Source of the DNA: Phaseolus vulgaris
Lineage: Eukaryota; Streptophyta; Magnoliopsida; Fabales; Fabaceae
DNA length: 64,000 nt
Assembly (NCBI RefSeq): GCF_000499845.2
Contig: NC_023751.2
Span: forward strand, 9,032,335 to 9,096,334
Reading direction: 5' to 3'
Below the pieces are notes generated by a model. It saw only the letters and a list, made by a program, of their open reading frames with translations, was not told where the DNA came from and ran no database searches. The position numbers and the translations under genes were made by a program. Positions 11,277 through 23,475 of this stretch are shown piece by piece; the first letter of the stretch is position 1, and each line of letters begins with the position of its first letter.

Positions 11277-14200
11277 ATGAGTGGTCGCTTCTCTCGCACA
11301 ATTTACGTAGGCAACCTGCCTTCTGACATAAGAGAGTCAGAAATTGAAGATCTATTCTACAAGGTTGGATTTTTACTTTTCCTGTGCAATATATTTGTTG
11401 CATCCAGTAGATTATATTTTGTGTATGTTCAGTTTGTTTGGTCTCCTGATTTATTCTATATTTAATATAATTTGACTCATTATCTGGAATCTACCTCAGT
11501 GCTTTTGAAAAATTAATGTGAATTTCCTTACTAGAACCATTTTTGTACGCACACACTTTTAAAAAAAATGTGAAATCAATTTTGGGATTATTTTAACTGA
11601 TGAATAACCAACCAGTATGAAGTATTACTCTTATTTTGACTTGTCAGCAAGGATAAATAATGTTTGACCTGCATACTTGTGTATTTTCTTGTCATGGACC
11701 TTGTTTATATTTACCATACCTGCATTACACTTGCGTCCTTCATTAGTAATAATCACATGTTTAGTTCATTTCAATGTAAGTTATAGTTAAGGTCTGATAA
11801 GTGGGGTTGATAGTTTTGTACTAATGTAGTTGTGTTGCATTGATTTTTCCACTGCAGTATGGCCGAGTAATGGATATTGAATTGAAGATTCCTCCCCGCC
11901 CTCCATGTTATTGTTTTGTTGAGGTATTTTTCTTTTCTTTATTTCGTATACTCGTTGAAGTATTTTTCTTTTCTTCATTTAGTATACTCGTTGAAGTATT
12001 TTTCTTTTCTTCATTTAGTATACTCGTTGAAGTATTTTTCTTTTCTTCATTTAGTATACTCGTTGAAGTATTTTTCTTTTCTTCATTTAGTATACTCGTT
12101 GAAGTATTTTTCTTTTCTTCATTTAGTATACTCGTTGAAGTATTTTTCTTTTCTTCATTTAGTATACTCGTTGAAGTATTTTTCTTTTCTTCACTTAGTA
12201 TACTCGTTGAAGTATTTTTCTTTTCTTCACTTAGTATACTCGTTGAAGTATTTTTCTTTTCTTCATTTAGTATACTCGTTGAAGTATTTTTCTTTTCTTC
12301 ATTTAGTATACTCGTTGAAGTATTTTTCTTTTCTTCATTTAGTATACTCGTTGAAGTATTTTTCTTTTCTTCATTTAGTATACTCGTTGAAGTATTTTTC
12401 TTTTCTTCATTTAGTATACTCGTTAAAGTATTTTTCCTCTCATCCATGTGTTTTTTTTTTTCTCTTTCTCTTTTTCTCTTTTACCATTTGATCATTTATT
12501 TTTTGTTGGGTTACTAGTTTGATAATGCTCGAGATGCTGAAGATGCGATTCGAGGTAGAGATGGATACAACTTTGACGGTTGTCGGTTAAGGGTAAGGAG
12601 CTCTTCCAACTTTTGGCTTTTGGGGTAAATTCTGCTATAATGGTATGCCTCATGTGTTCTGGTTGCAGGTGGAGCTTGCCCATGGAGGTAGAGGACCATC
12701 ATCAAGTGATCGACGTGGATATGGTGGAAGTGGTGGGGGTGGGGGTGGGGGTGGGGCTAGTGGGGGTCGTTTTGGCATCTCACGCCATTCTGAATTTCGA
12801 GGTATGTTCATTGTGCTTTTAGCAAAATCTTGTTATTATGGAGAAGGATAGGGAGCAATGCTACATATTTTTCTTCAGACTGCATACACATCTATTTAGC
12901 TATCCCTTGTTTGTTTGTGTATCTTTTTTAATTATATTAATTTTTCAGTCTTTTATGCTTAGACTGTTGGTGCTCAGGTTTATGGATTTTTCATTATGAG
13001 AAGCTTGTTTTGTTTGTCTTCTCTTTTCTTTTATATGGTTCATATTTTGTATGAAATAGTTGTTTAATGTATTAATAAATCAACTGTAGTTGAACTTTTC
13101 ATATTTTTACCCACACCATTGAACTAAGTTTTTATTTTCGTCTGCAGTTATTGTTCGTGGACTCCCATCTTCTGCATCCTGGCAAGATTTGAAGGTATCA
13201 TAATCTTCATGCTTGTAAACTTTACTACTCAAATTGTTCTTACCTCACTATGTTATGATATTTGGTTTCAGGATCATATGCGAAAAGCTGGTGATGTTTG
13301 TTTTGCTGAGGTTTCCCGTGATAGTGAAGGTACACCTTCATTTCAGTTATTGTTTTTGCTTACCTTAAATTACTTATTACATTGATACAATTATAAATAA
13401 TATTTGTTTGTTAAACCAGCTGTGATCTCCCTCTTCTGTATGAAAATTAAAATATTATAAGATCCCAGGGGCTTGAACGTCATAATCTTGAACCATATAT
13501 AAAAACAATCTGAATATTAATTCATTGTTGATTCTGATGTTTTAAGTTAATATGATTGAAGAAATGGACATGAAACTCTTAATAGGCAAGGACATCCAAA
13601 TTTGTTGTTCCATGGCTTCTACGGGTGTGCTTTATAATGATGACAGAGGGCATACGGGACAATATAACATCTATTCCACTATTAACTTGCAACTCGTTCT
13701 AATCAGTGCATATATGTGTTTGTGTGTGTATATATCATTTTCTGCATTATTAGCAATTTGGACTCCACAATTCATAGGCTTAAGGTAATGTTAAATGTAC
13801 CATGGAGCAATTGTGAAGTTCACAATTCTAGTTCACTGTGTCCAAGGTTCCCTGTGAGGGCTTTAAACAGTGGGAATTTATTGACCTAAACAATAATTGA
13901 GGATATAAATTTTACCCTGATGCTATTGAATTTAATTCTTTATTGAATGTGTAATAGTTGCAAAAGAAATTAAAGTGTAGGTTGAGGATTACCTTTAATT
14001 GTATATCACAAACAATAGTGGAACTATTGTGCCAGTGTGTTATGTCGTGACATTGTCACTCCTCGAAGGCCTGTTGCATTGCAGTCATTCGTGGCTGCTC
14101 CTCTATTTCCATCGTTGCCAGATGGGCTGTGACCTCTGGCATTGCTAGACAGCCTTTCATTTGTGTTTTTGGCAACTTCTGTGACAGACACAATGATTGG

Positions 14201-16021
14201 GTGAGGAGGAGTTGGTGTTTGATGGGAGAAGAGGCCAGGGTTTTTGTTTTTTCTTGGTGATAGGAGGTGATGGATGAATGGAGAAGTGACTGGGTTATTT
14301 TTTCTCGGTGATAGAAGGTGATGGCGGATATTGGGAATGAATTTTTTGCATTATAGAATTTTATTCAGTATGAAGTGTGATGAGAACGATCAAGTATGTG
14401 GCTGTATAATTTCAGATTACCTTGCATAATTCAACTTGTATAGTTGTATGGGTTGGAGTTATATAAAGTTGGCAAATTGCAATTTTTAGGATTGAATGTT
14501 TGCAGTTGAGGGCCATGAACACTTGATATCCTTTTGTATTAATTCATGCATCACTGGCGTCATATTAATAGACATCAAGCATCCCTGATAATTTGTTATA
14601 TTAAGGCTTTATTGCACAAAGCTGCCTACGTTTTGAGCATATAATTTATCAACTTTGCTTTGGTGAATAAAATCTATGAAATTGAGTATAGATTTAATTA
14701 TTATCATGGTAGAGGAACATCCTTCTGGAGATAATTTCGAGCTTAGTGTCTCAACTTTTACATAAGCCTTTTGTGTGATATCAAATGGTTTACGTATAGC
14801 TTTCTACTCTACAAATGTATTCCAATTCTGATCCTTCAATTTTAAATTTTTTGTTTTAGTGTATATCACTCATACTATTGCTCTCTGTTTAGGGACTTTT
14901 GGCATTGTTGATTACACTAATTATGACGACATGAAGTATGCTGTAAGTTCTTCATCTTGTTGAATGATACCAAAATTACTGCTATACTCTTCTATCCGTT
15001 TTCTAACACACCTTTTACAGATTCGGAAACTGGATGACACTGAGTTTAGAAATCCTTGGGCAAGAGCCTATATTCGGGTAATTTCCAAAACTCAAGCAGC
15101 TTTTAAAAAATGCTTATAGATCTTGCAATCTTCTTTCTTTTGCCTCTTTTTTCCCTGTAAAATGATTTTGTACCCCATACACATGAGGGTGCTGGATTAT
15201 TCAATGGTTTGAGATTTTGTGAAAAGTGATATGTGGATGTTATCCTTTAATGAAAAATAGTGGACAAAAAATTACTGGTGTTTGTGCAGGTGAGAAAGTA
15301 TGAGAGTAGTCGTTCTAGGAGCCGCAGCCGAAGCCCCAGCAGGAGTAGAAGTCCAAAAAGGGTCAGAAGGTGTGTGCTCTTTGTTAATGTTCATTGCCAA
15401 ATAGCTTTTAGACATTACTTTTATTCATGGAAAACCTGTTATTTCAATCTACAGTAGATCTTTGGAGCGTTCTGTGTCTAGGTCACGATCTAGATCTCGA
15501 TCAGCATCACCAATCAAATCTTCAAGGTACGTAAAACATACTATGTTGAGTAAATGGTTTGCAATACCTTCTATATGCGCCTGAGTTGTTCATTGAATTA
15601 TGCAGGCCAAGATCACGCTCACGGTCTGGATCTCCTCGCCAGGTATATATGCTTTTAAAAATTAAATGATTTAGAATCATGATAACATTTTTGTTGCGAA
15701 CTAGGAATGTGACAATTTTGAAAGTGTTGTGATGAATCCTTATGTATTTGAGGATTTAGCTAGCTTGGTTTATCAAATAAATATGTATTCAGAATTTTCT
15801 ACACCTTGTTTTTCTTATGTTTAATGAAAAACAATTTAAGTAAAACGCTGAATTTTTTAACAACGAAGGGTCGTGATAAATAATTGTTTCGTAACAAGAA
15901 TCACACAAGTTTTGGTTATTCCGACTTGTTTGAGTTTTGGTGATTAGTCATAAATGAATAATCTGTGTTAATTGGCAGCAATGAACTTTGTTTTTTGTAG
16001 GTGCTGTCAGGTAGTGGATGA
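11277..16021 (+). CDS. SR34A: SR34a-type serine/arginine-rich splicing factor
   Basis: SR protein of the plant SF2/ASF subgroup: it binds pre-mRNA in the nucleus and guides splice-site choice. Coding exons: 11277-11363, 11858-11923, 12518-12592, 12669-12801, 13148-13194, 13272-13329, 14893-14942, 15021-15077, 15290-15369, 15455-15526, 15606-15642, 16001-16021. These total 783 nt (260 aa plus TGA) and all phases close. RRM1 covers about residues 8-80, with RNP2 IYVGNL and RNP1 CYCFVEF. A glycine-rich hinge lies at about 93-110. The second, pseudo-RRM has the hallmark SWQDLKDH at 131-138. An RS domain runs from about 197 to the end, with many SR/RS dipeptides. The FYKYGR and PPCYCFVEF wording fits SR34a better than SR34 or SR30. 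The long intron 6 (1.56 kb) lies inside the pseudo-RRM. Intron 2 is filled by a 36-bp array. The short last exon (VLSGSG) is the least certain part. Confidence 0.9.
11924..12427 (+). repeat. 36-bp minisatellite, exactly 14 units, starting at the donor of SR34a intron 2
   Basis: The repeat unit is GTATTTTTC-TTTTCTTCATTTAG-TATACTCGTTGAA (with a one-base overlap between units, period 36). Units run from 11924, the first base of the intron, to 12427. Unit 1 differs (TTTATTTCG), two units carry CACTTAG, and the last has GTTAAA. The unit ends with GTTGAA before GTATTT, echoing the true junction GTTGAG|GTATTT. This suggests that the array grew from the exon-intron border itself. Because 36 is a multiple of three, several frames stay open on both strands. 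Confidence 0.97.
13330..14892 (+). other. Long intron 6 of the SR34a-like gene
   Basis: This 1.56-kb intron splits the pseudo-RRM coding region between the codons for GTF. A less AT-rich stretch (about 14030-14300) contains two similar GGTGATAG(G/A)AGGTGATGG segments. No coding capacity is recognised. Long introns at this place in plant SF2-type SR genes are known sites of alternative splicing; whether this one is so used cannot be told from sequence. Confidence 0.5.
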
Positions 16022-16300
16022 ATTTCAGAAAAGACGCCGGTGGTTCTCTTGAGATATTGTCCCGATCTAGGCAGTATCAGAATTATATTTAAGTTGAACT
16101 AAATTGTTCTAAGGGCAAACTTTTGATGTACCTAGGCTGTTTTCTTGGTAAATGTTTACCAGTTCGGTTATTGTGTTGTTTCATTTAAACAAAAATGTTC
16201 GATATTAGCCTAGCCGTTGCATTGTACCTTTTAAAGTTTCTATGACAATTATTAACATTCGCGAAGTGTAATTTCATTTTGAGACCACTTGGCTCTTCAA
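16022..16300 (+). other. Putative 3' UTR of the SR34a-like gene
   Basis: Moderate-GC sequence follows the TGA at 16019-16021 and gives way to AT-rich spacer near 16300. No single polyadenylation signal stands out. Confidence 0.4.
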
Positions 16301-19300
16301 CGGTGAGTTTGATACCTTATAAAGACCCAGAAATTAGAGTTTAAAAAGTAGGGACTAACTATTATTGTTTCCCACAAAACAGAGAATAGAGTTGAAAACG
16401 TTCACATTTGCTGTACAACTTATCAGTTATTTTAAAATGCAGTTAAAATAACGTGGTAGTCCCATATTTGATTATGATCACTCAGTCGATTGATGGGGTT
16501 GTTTAAATTTTCCAGGTTTACCCTTTGTAATGTTATAATGATACTGAAGTTATTCAATAAAAAATGAACCGAATATTGAATAAGTTTTTTTTTAATATTG
16601 CACCCATTTAAGTTCTTAATTTTTTCTCTGACGTAAATTATACCTATTTGACACAATTTAACTTCAGTATAAATGGTGTGTAATAAATACTACAGGAAAG
16701 GATAAAATCACAAAAATGTGAAATTTGAACTGGTGTCTGATTGGGAAAATTAAAATTTAATATTAACAGTGAAGTTAAGATTATTAGAATTTTTGTTTTT
16801 TTATTTTTTATTAAATTAATATGTAAAATTATATAGGAATTCGAAGAATTTGATTGATATATGTTTAACTTGTTTGATATTGGGTTTGGAGTGGGTGATA
16901 CTTGGCATATATTGTCTCCGCCATAATTTCAATAAAATGTTAATCCAATTTCAGGAGTTGATTAAGGCTTTACATGAATTGTTTAGGTATCTTTGTATCA
17001 TTTTTTAAGATGTCATAATGTTGACAATAGTAATATACCATTCTACATATGTAAGATGTTTTTGAAAGTATCTAACATTTTACGAGATTAATCATTGTCA
17101 CTAATATTTATATTAATAGTATAGGTTTATAAACAATGACAATGTTGATATCAATGGTTTCTTTAAGTTGAAATGTTGATATTTATGGTTTTGAGATTTA
17201 TATAGGAGTCTGAGAATAAAAAAATGAAATGTTAGACTTATATTTAATGGTAGATTCATGAATATCGAAAGAAAGAAGATTTAGATGTTGCATAATTTAA
17301 AAGGACATGATTTGGCTATTTTAGGCTGCATTGATGCTTATTTGTCCAATAGATTATACTCCTATGTGGTTTTGTCAACCCAGTACAAATATAAAGGTTG
17401 TGGTATAGGGATATACTTTAATTAAGAAATAATATATTATTGTCGTTTATATAGTTTATTAATTGTAAATTACTAATGATTTTTCTATTTAGTATAATTA
17501 ATGTATGTAGTGTATTAGATGGTAGATTAACTTCATCATCTGGATTTATCTAAGTATTTAGTTCTTCATTGGAACTATTAAATTTTATATTTTTAGTTTT
17601 TCAATAAATTAACTTTGTTCAATTTCATATAATATAGTATAATGCAACTATTATGTAATTTTTTTGGATGTGGATCATAGTCATTGATTATTAAGAGCAG
17701 ATATTAAAACACTTTAAATATTCTAAAAATGCTAATTAGAGATTTTATACATATCATCATGAAGACTATTTCTTTCGCGTTTTTATAGGTTTTTACAAAT
17801 AACGAACTATTGGACATAAACACAATAGAAGAAATTCGTCATGATTCATGAATGAATAAAATATTTATACGCATAAGAAGTAAGAACATGTTATGATTTA
17901 GAATTGTGCATATACATTGTGTTTTCATATTGCTAGTTTAGTTTTTATTATGTTATGCTTGACTTTATTTTTCTAAGTAATGTTTTGGCAAAATTTTGTT
18001 ATTCCTTGGATAAATACATAATATTTTGTTATATTTGTTTAGAAATTATAGGTGGGAGAAATAATAAAATTAACAAATTATTAAAAAATATCACATATTA
18101 CATCAATTCTCATCACAATCTTATTAAGTCTATTTTTTTTTTCTTTTAAGTTGACTTTTTTAATCATGCTTTTATATCAGTCAAAATATTTAAATATGAT
18201 ATAATATTTGTATACTTTACATTAGTTTTGCAACCGTTGTAACATGTGCAGTATCCTTACTTTTAAATAATTATATTAATTAATTTATCTTTAACTTTAA
18301 AAAAATAAAAAAATCTTTCATATGATTATATATATATATATATATATATATTATCTAGATCAAGTCCGAATATTGGAAAATAAATCAATTTTAAGAAGTA
18401 TTATGATTAAATAAAATAAAATAAAAAAACTAATTAATTAATAAAAAATATATAATTATTAAACATAATTATCTAAAAGACTAAAAAAGCCTTCTAATGA
18501 ATAAGAAGGAATAAAATCAATAAATAAAATATAAACAATAATAAGAAATTATTTTATAAAAATATTAAAATTAAAAGTTTTATTTAATTCTTTTTATTTA
18601 TCTTAAGTTACACACTAATTCAATTTATTTATTTATATTATTTAATTTACCTCCTATTATGTATTGATTTATTTATTTATTTATAGTATTTAATTTCTCT
18701 AGTAATGCATTAGTCTATTTATTGATTTATATTTTTGTTATTTTATTTTTCTATAATATACTAATCCATAGCTAATTATTTAAAGTTCTTGATTCAATTC
18801 TTATTTTACTTTATATCATTTGAAATATAATTTTTTTATAATTCAAAGAAATATATAAAGTAATAGTAAAATAAAATAAAAATAATAATTATTTTTATTT
18901 AATGAGTTTGGATAGAAGAAAGTTACTTATATGCTTTATTATTATTTTTATATTTTTTTTAACTGTTTGAATTGTGTGTAAAGATTATTGGTAAGATAAA
19001 TATTACATATCTTAAAAACATCATGTTATGTGTTTTTTGAAAGTGTCAAAGAATATGTTAGTTGAGAAAGAGTCATAAAATTAGTTACATTGAGTTAAGA
19101 CTATGTTAATCTATGAGTATTTGTATATGAAAAGTCATAGTTTGGTACACTGCGAGATAAAAGGCAAGAACCATGGTGGGGTCTAAGGAAGTTTACCAAG
19201 TATGTGAATATCTAGGGTTCATAATAACTTCCTAGGATGTTCATAAAGTAAGATTAAGTCTTAAGGTTGTGAGTCAAGTCATAGGCCTCATTGTTTGAAT

Positions 19301-19869
19301 TATATGATAAGTTTATTAAGATTGATATTTAAGGCTTATAAAGACCTCACTCCTTTTCATGTTTTTCTTTGATATATGTATTTGTTGTACGAGTAGAAGT
19401 AGAACATGTTTAGTAAGAATTATTCAATAAGATTTTGGGAGATCTCCTATAGAACGTTGACTTATGGAGAACTTAGTTTTAATATCTCTAAAATGTATAA
19501 GATATATGGATATTTCTCTATCCGTATGTAAATTTTTTATTATTGTAAATCATATATATTTTTGGAATATATTGTGAATAGTTACAAAAAAATGTAAAAT
19601 ATTGACTTATATCGACGAGGTTATGTTATAATTAATGTTATCTCTAAGAAAATATATAAGACTTATATTGACGACTTATTTTGACTTTATCATTTAATTA
19701 TTGCGGGGAATGATAAAGTTGCATTGATTAGTTTTAAGTGTTACCTTGACATGTGTTTTTATATAGAGTTTGAGAGTTTAAAAATATTTCTTAGGACTAA
19801 AGTTATCTCAGAACAAAAGATTTTTTTTACCAAATATACACTTAAGATAATTTCTAAAATAGGTTTAAT
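16300..19869. other. AT-rich intergenic spacer
   Basis: No gene is supported. The stretch is extremely A/T-rich (especially 18250-18960) with a (TA)n run at about 18328-18352. The short open frames have no recognisable content. Confidence 0.6.
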
Positions 19870-20076
19870 GGGAACAAAACCTACAAATGTAAGATAAATA
19901 TTTGAGCGAGTATGGACACAAGTATAAGTATACTCATAACCCAATAGAGATGAAATGAGACACAAATTTTATACTCATCGAATATGGAGATTGGGGATGT
20001 GTTTGAGTTTTTACTTTGAGAACAAGGACAACATAATCAAACTCATACATGTCCCACCTTGTTGCCATCCCTAGTA
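19870..20076 (-). mobile_element. Possible hAT-like transposon end
   Basis: The segment ends in CCTTGTTGCCATCCCTA (20058-20074), the complement of TAGGGATGGCAACAAGG. That sequence resembles the terminal repeat of plant hAT-type elements. Stretches with ACTCAT and GGGGATG precede it. The opposite end and an 8-bp target duplication were not found, so this may be a broken terminus only. Confidence 0.4.
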
Positions 20077-21574
20077 AAGAAATTGATTTACTTGTTTGTA
20101 ATGAGACCTGATTTGTAAATTCAACTTATCTTTTATCTCAATTTATGCAACAAATTTGTTAGAATTATTGAGAGGCGACTCTCAAAGTTGTCAGATATTT
20201 GAAAAAAAAAAAACAAGGGAAAGGTTATGCTCCATGTTGATAATGATCTAAGTCTATAGGGGTATTGTGATTTTGATTGGATTGGTTGTCCACTTACACG
20301 ACATTCCTTGATTGGATGGTTTGTGTTACTTGTTGGTTCTCTCATGTCATTGAACACCTAGAAGAAACAAACATTGTCTAGATCATTTGAGAAGGTTGAG
20401 TATGAATCAATGGTGTCAACAATGTGCAAGTTAAAATAGTCCAAACAACCTGTAGAGGACTTGGGGGTGCAACATCCAAAGTGTCTGAAGTTGTATTATG
20501 ATATTCAATTGAAATTTTACATTCCTCAAAATCTAAATTTTTACAAAACAAAACATATAGAGGTTGACTATTATTTTGTTCAATATGCAGCAACTGAATG
20601 AGTGATTTGTTCGTCACATATATTTAATAATGTTTAATTGACAAACATCTTCAGAAAAACATTAGGGATAACAAAATTTGAGTTTTTACTCCATAAGTTA
20701 CGCAATTGAGAATTTCATGCTCCAACTTTATAGGATTAACACATATATACTATGGGAATAAAAAAAGAGGGAAATTGATGAAAAAAATTTCAGATTTTCT
20801 AAGCTTTCACCTTCATAATTAATACACAAGTCCCATTTAACATGCCCAACATAGAAGGAGTAAAATGCTTGAAGCGAGACAACGAATGATGACGCTTGAG
20901 CTCAAGTTCTATCCGTACATAGGGTCAAAGGTGGTAATAAAGTTTATACACTGGTTAATGTGCAATTAATGTTTGTCTTTTTATGATATATTTGTTAGAG
21001 TTCAAGTATAAGTTGAAATATCACATTGTGTAATGGGCCAGTTGATTAATATATAAGTGATAAGGATCCACAAAGTTATAACCTTAAGATTTTGGATTGA
21101 AGGTGGTCCTAAGTTCTTTTGTGTTGTTGGTTCACAACCTATTGGTAAAAATATCCTTATTGTTTCCCCCCTCAAATTACCTAACTTTTGGTATTAAAGC
21201 CTAGGAAAATATCTCTATCTTTATCTTTATTTTCTCCTTTTTTTTTTCTTACCATTTGCATCTATTTGAAATACATAGTTTTTTTGTGTTAGAATTATTG
21301 AGACTTACACATCATATTTATATGTTACTAAATTAATTCTAAAATATAAATTAAATTATCTACAAAATTAAAATCATTGCATCAAATTCACCTTCCACCC
21401 TAAATAAAGGAAAGAACTTGTCTGTTTGCAATATTTATATTCATAAGAGCAATTTTTCATCATAAATAATGAGAGTTATTTCAATTTTTATCTTGATATC
21501 TTTGTAAATGGTCAGATCACACAAAATGTGAAAAATATCCACTTTTAATGTGCTTCTTGTAAATTGTTTAGGAT
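20077..21574. other. Intergenic spacer without recognised genes
   Basis: Moderately AT-rich. Minus-strand frames of 74 and 79 codons (20133-20617) carry no known motif. Nothing else is supported. Confidence 0.5.
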
Positions 21575-21810
21575 TGTTAGAAATCCCACATCGACTATAG
21601 ATTAGAGCCTTTCATTGTATATAAGTGGGTGCAATCCTCAATCTCTCTGATACCATATTACGAAGTGAACTTTAAGCCTAACTCAACCCCATAAAACCAA
21701 CTCATGAGGTTGAGGATTGCACTCACTTATATACAATGAAAGACTCTAATCTATAGTCGATGTGAGATTTCCAACACACCCTCCTCACATCGAGAGTGAC
21801 AACACACAAT
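21575..21810. mobile_element. Palindromic (head-to-head) TRIM retrotransposon relic
   Basis: A truncated plus-sense LTR (21575-about 21646, starting TGTTAGAAATCCCACATCG) is followed by CTGATACCA, the complement of the primer-binding site. A complete minus-sense LTR (21656-21776) comes next, ending GATTTCCAACA. A CACCCTCCTCAC polypurine-tract complement and a piece of internal domain follow. The two LTR parts share variants absent from the TRIMs at 48.5-49.7 kb, for example CGACTATAGATTAGAG and the GGATTGCA/TGCAATCC segment. The whole can fold into a long hairpin. Confidence 0.8.
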
Positions 21811-22674
21811 ATTCAATAAATTGTACTACCATCAATCTATGACGACCTAATTAAGTATGATACTACCAAGATACTAATTGATATCCATGTAGGGCAAATG
21901 AATTCTGATAACTCCCAATGTCATTTGAATACCATGATTGAATTATACATCAAGTTTCAAATATTTATGGTAGAAATTATAATGCTTTTAAACCAACTTA
22001 ATGCAAGTCTTTTCAAAAATCTTAACTTTAAAACTTCCTCAAACCCTAACTTCAACACTTCCACTAAAGTAATATTTTACTTCGAATGACTTATCCAACA
22101 ATTTATTATTATGAAAGTAGAAATGATTACGACATTACCTACATATTGTTGTAACTCTAAAATTATGATTATCCAACAACATTGATCTTTCAATAAGTTA
22201 TGTCGTAGATCACCAAAGTATTATACTACATGGACAGTACACAAGTGATAAAAATCAACTACGGATGGTTGATTTGAGTTGTTAACCAAAAAATCATCCA
22301 AGACTCAATACAAATAAAAAATTATGTTAATGTGATGCAAATGATCAAGCATTGAATAAAAAGTTGTGTTTTTCATCCAATCATACAATTGAAGAATTAT
22401 ATGACAACATTGAATTGTTTGTTAAAACCAAAGACTTACACATAACAACAACTAATAAAATTGTTTTTTACTTATAAAACAATACTTAAACATAACATAT
22501 GAAAATCCACATTTGAGTAAACATGCATATTTTTATTTAAATTATACTTTTTATTCTTCAATTTCATTTACTTTCCTTCCCTATACTTTTTACTTTCAAA
22601 TAAGTAAAATTTCAATTACTTTTATATAAAAATTCAAATCTATCTATATTTAAATATTACATTATTTAATATTA
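21811..22674. other. AT-rich spacer
   Basis: No gene is recognised. The 63-codon frame at 21898 has no motif. Confidence 0.5.
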
Positions 22675-22677
22675 TTT

Positions 22678-23472
22678 CACTAAAAAAGTGTTATTACCTA
22701 CTGATAATTACTCATGGATTTGATCCATAGGTAATTTAGGACATACATACGAAGTTTATCTATGAATTATTATTAGTAGTAACAATCGAGTAACCTATGA
22801 ATTTTTTCGTATATAACATTGAAGTAGTTTGGAAAAAAAAATCTTAAGTAAAATTTGTATATAATTGTGACGGGTTGATGTGAGAAATTGTTACTTATGG
22901 ATATTATCTATAGATTTATTCATAGGTAAAATTTTTTTGTCTCGGCATGTTAAAATTAGATACAAATTTTACCTAGATATTTTTATAGTCAAACTACCTG
23001 ACTATTACATACGAAAAAATTGTAGGTAACATAAAATAAAATAAAATTATCTACAAATATTATTTACGTTGTTATTATTATTATTACTAACATTATGATT
23101 ATTAGTAATATTAATAATAAGAATAAGAATAAAAATAATTATTATAATATTAATAGGTAATATTTGTAAGTAATATAATATTAATATTTTTAATCATAAT
23201 ACTAAAAATATTATTAATATTTTTATTATTATTAATAATAATAATCATAATATAATTATAAAGTTTTGTTAGTATAGTAATTAAAGATTATGTATGTACT
23301 CACGTGATCTTGGTTCAATTTTCTCTCTTACAAAATGTTAATAATAATGATAAAAAGATTAATAATAATAATAATCATAGGTAATAATACCAACTAACAA
23401 AAGTTCGTACAAATTTCTTTTATTACTTACGAATTGATGCAGTAGGTAATTGTGAATTTTCTTGTTGTAGTG
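22678..23472. mobile_element. Non-autonomous CACTA element
   Basis: The element begins CACTAAAAAAGTG and ends TTCTTGTTGTAGTG; the right end is the complement of the classic CACTACAACAAGAAAA terminus. A 3-bp TTT lies on each side (22675-22677 and 23473-23475), matching the 3-bp target duplication of CACTA elements. Subterminal words such as TAGGTAAT, CATAGGTAA and TTACCTA recur in both orientations. The ~795-bp interior has no transposase frame, so it would depend on an element elsewhere. A tRNA-like segment lies inside. Confidence 0.8.
23265..23335 (+). repeat. tRNA-derived SINE-like segment inside the CACTA element
   Basis: TTGTTAGTATAGTAATTAAAG resembles a Pol III A-box region (TTAGTATAGTGGTTAAG type). 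About 40 bp on, GATCTTGGTTCAATTTTC resembles a B-box (GGTTCRANTCC type). Together they look like the decayed head of a tRNA-derived SINE. No tail or target duplication could be fixed. Confidence 0.4.
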
Positions 23473-23475
23473 TTT

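Noticed and set aside
11908..12447. 179-codon minus-strand and 191-codon plus-strand repeat frames in the SR34a intron
   Set aside because: They are by-products of a 36-bp unit that keeps several frames open. Only the frame continuous with exon 2 is worth following.
13552..13788. 78-codon frame in SR34a intron 6 as an alternative exon
   Set aside because: No acceptor/donor pair keeps the RRM frame through it and it has no conserved motif.
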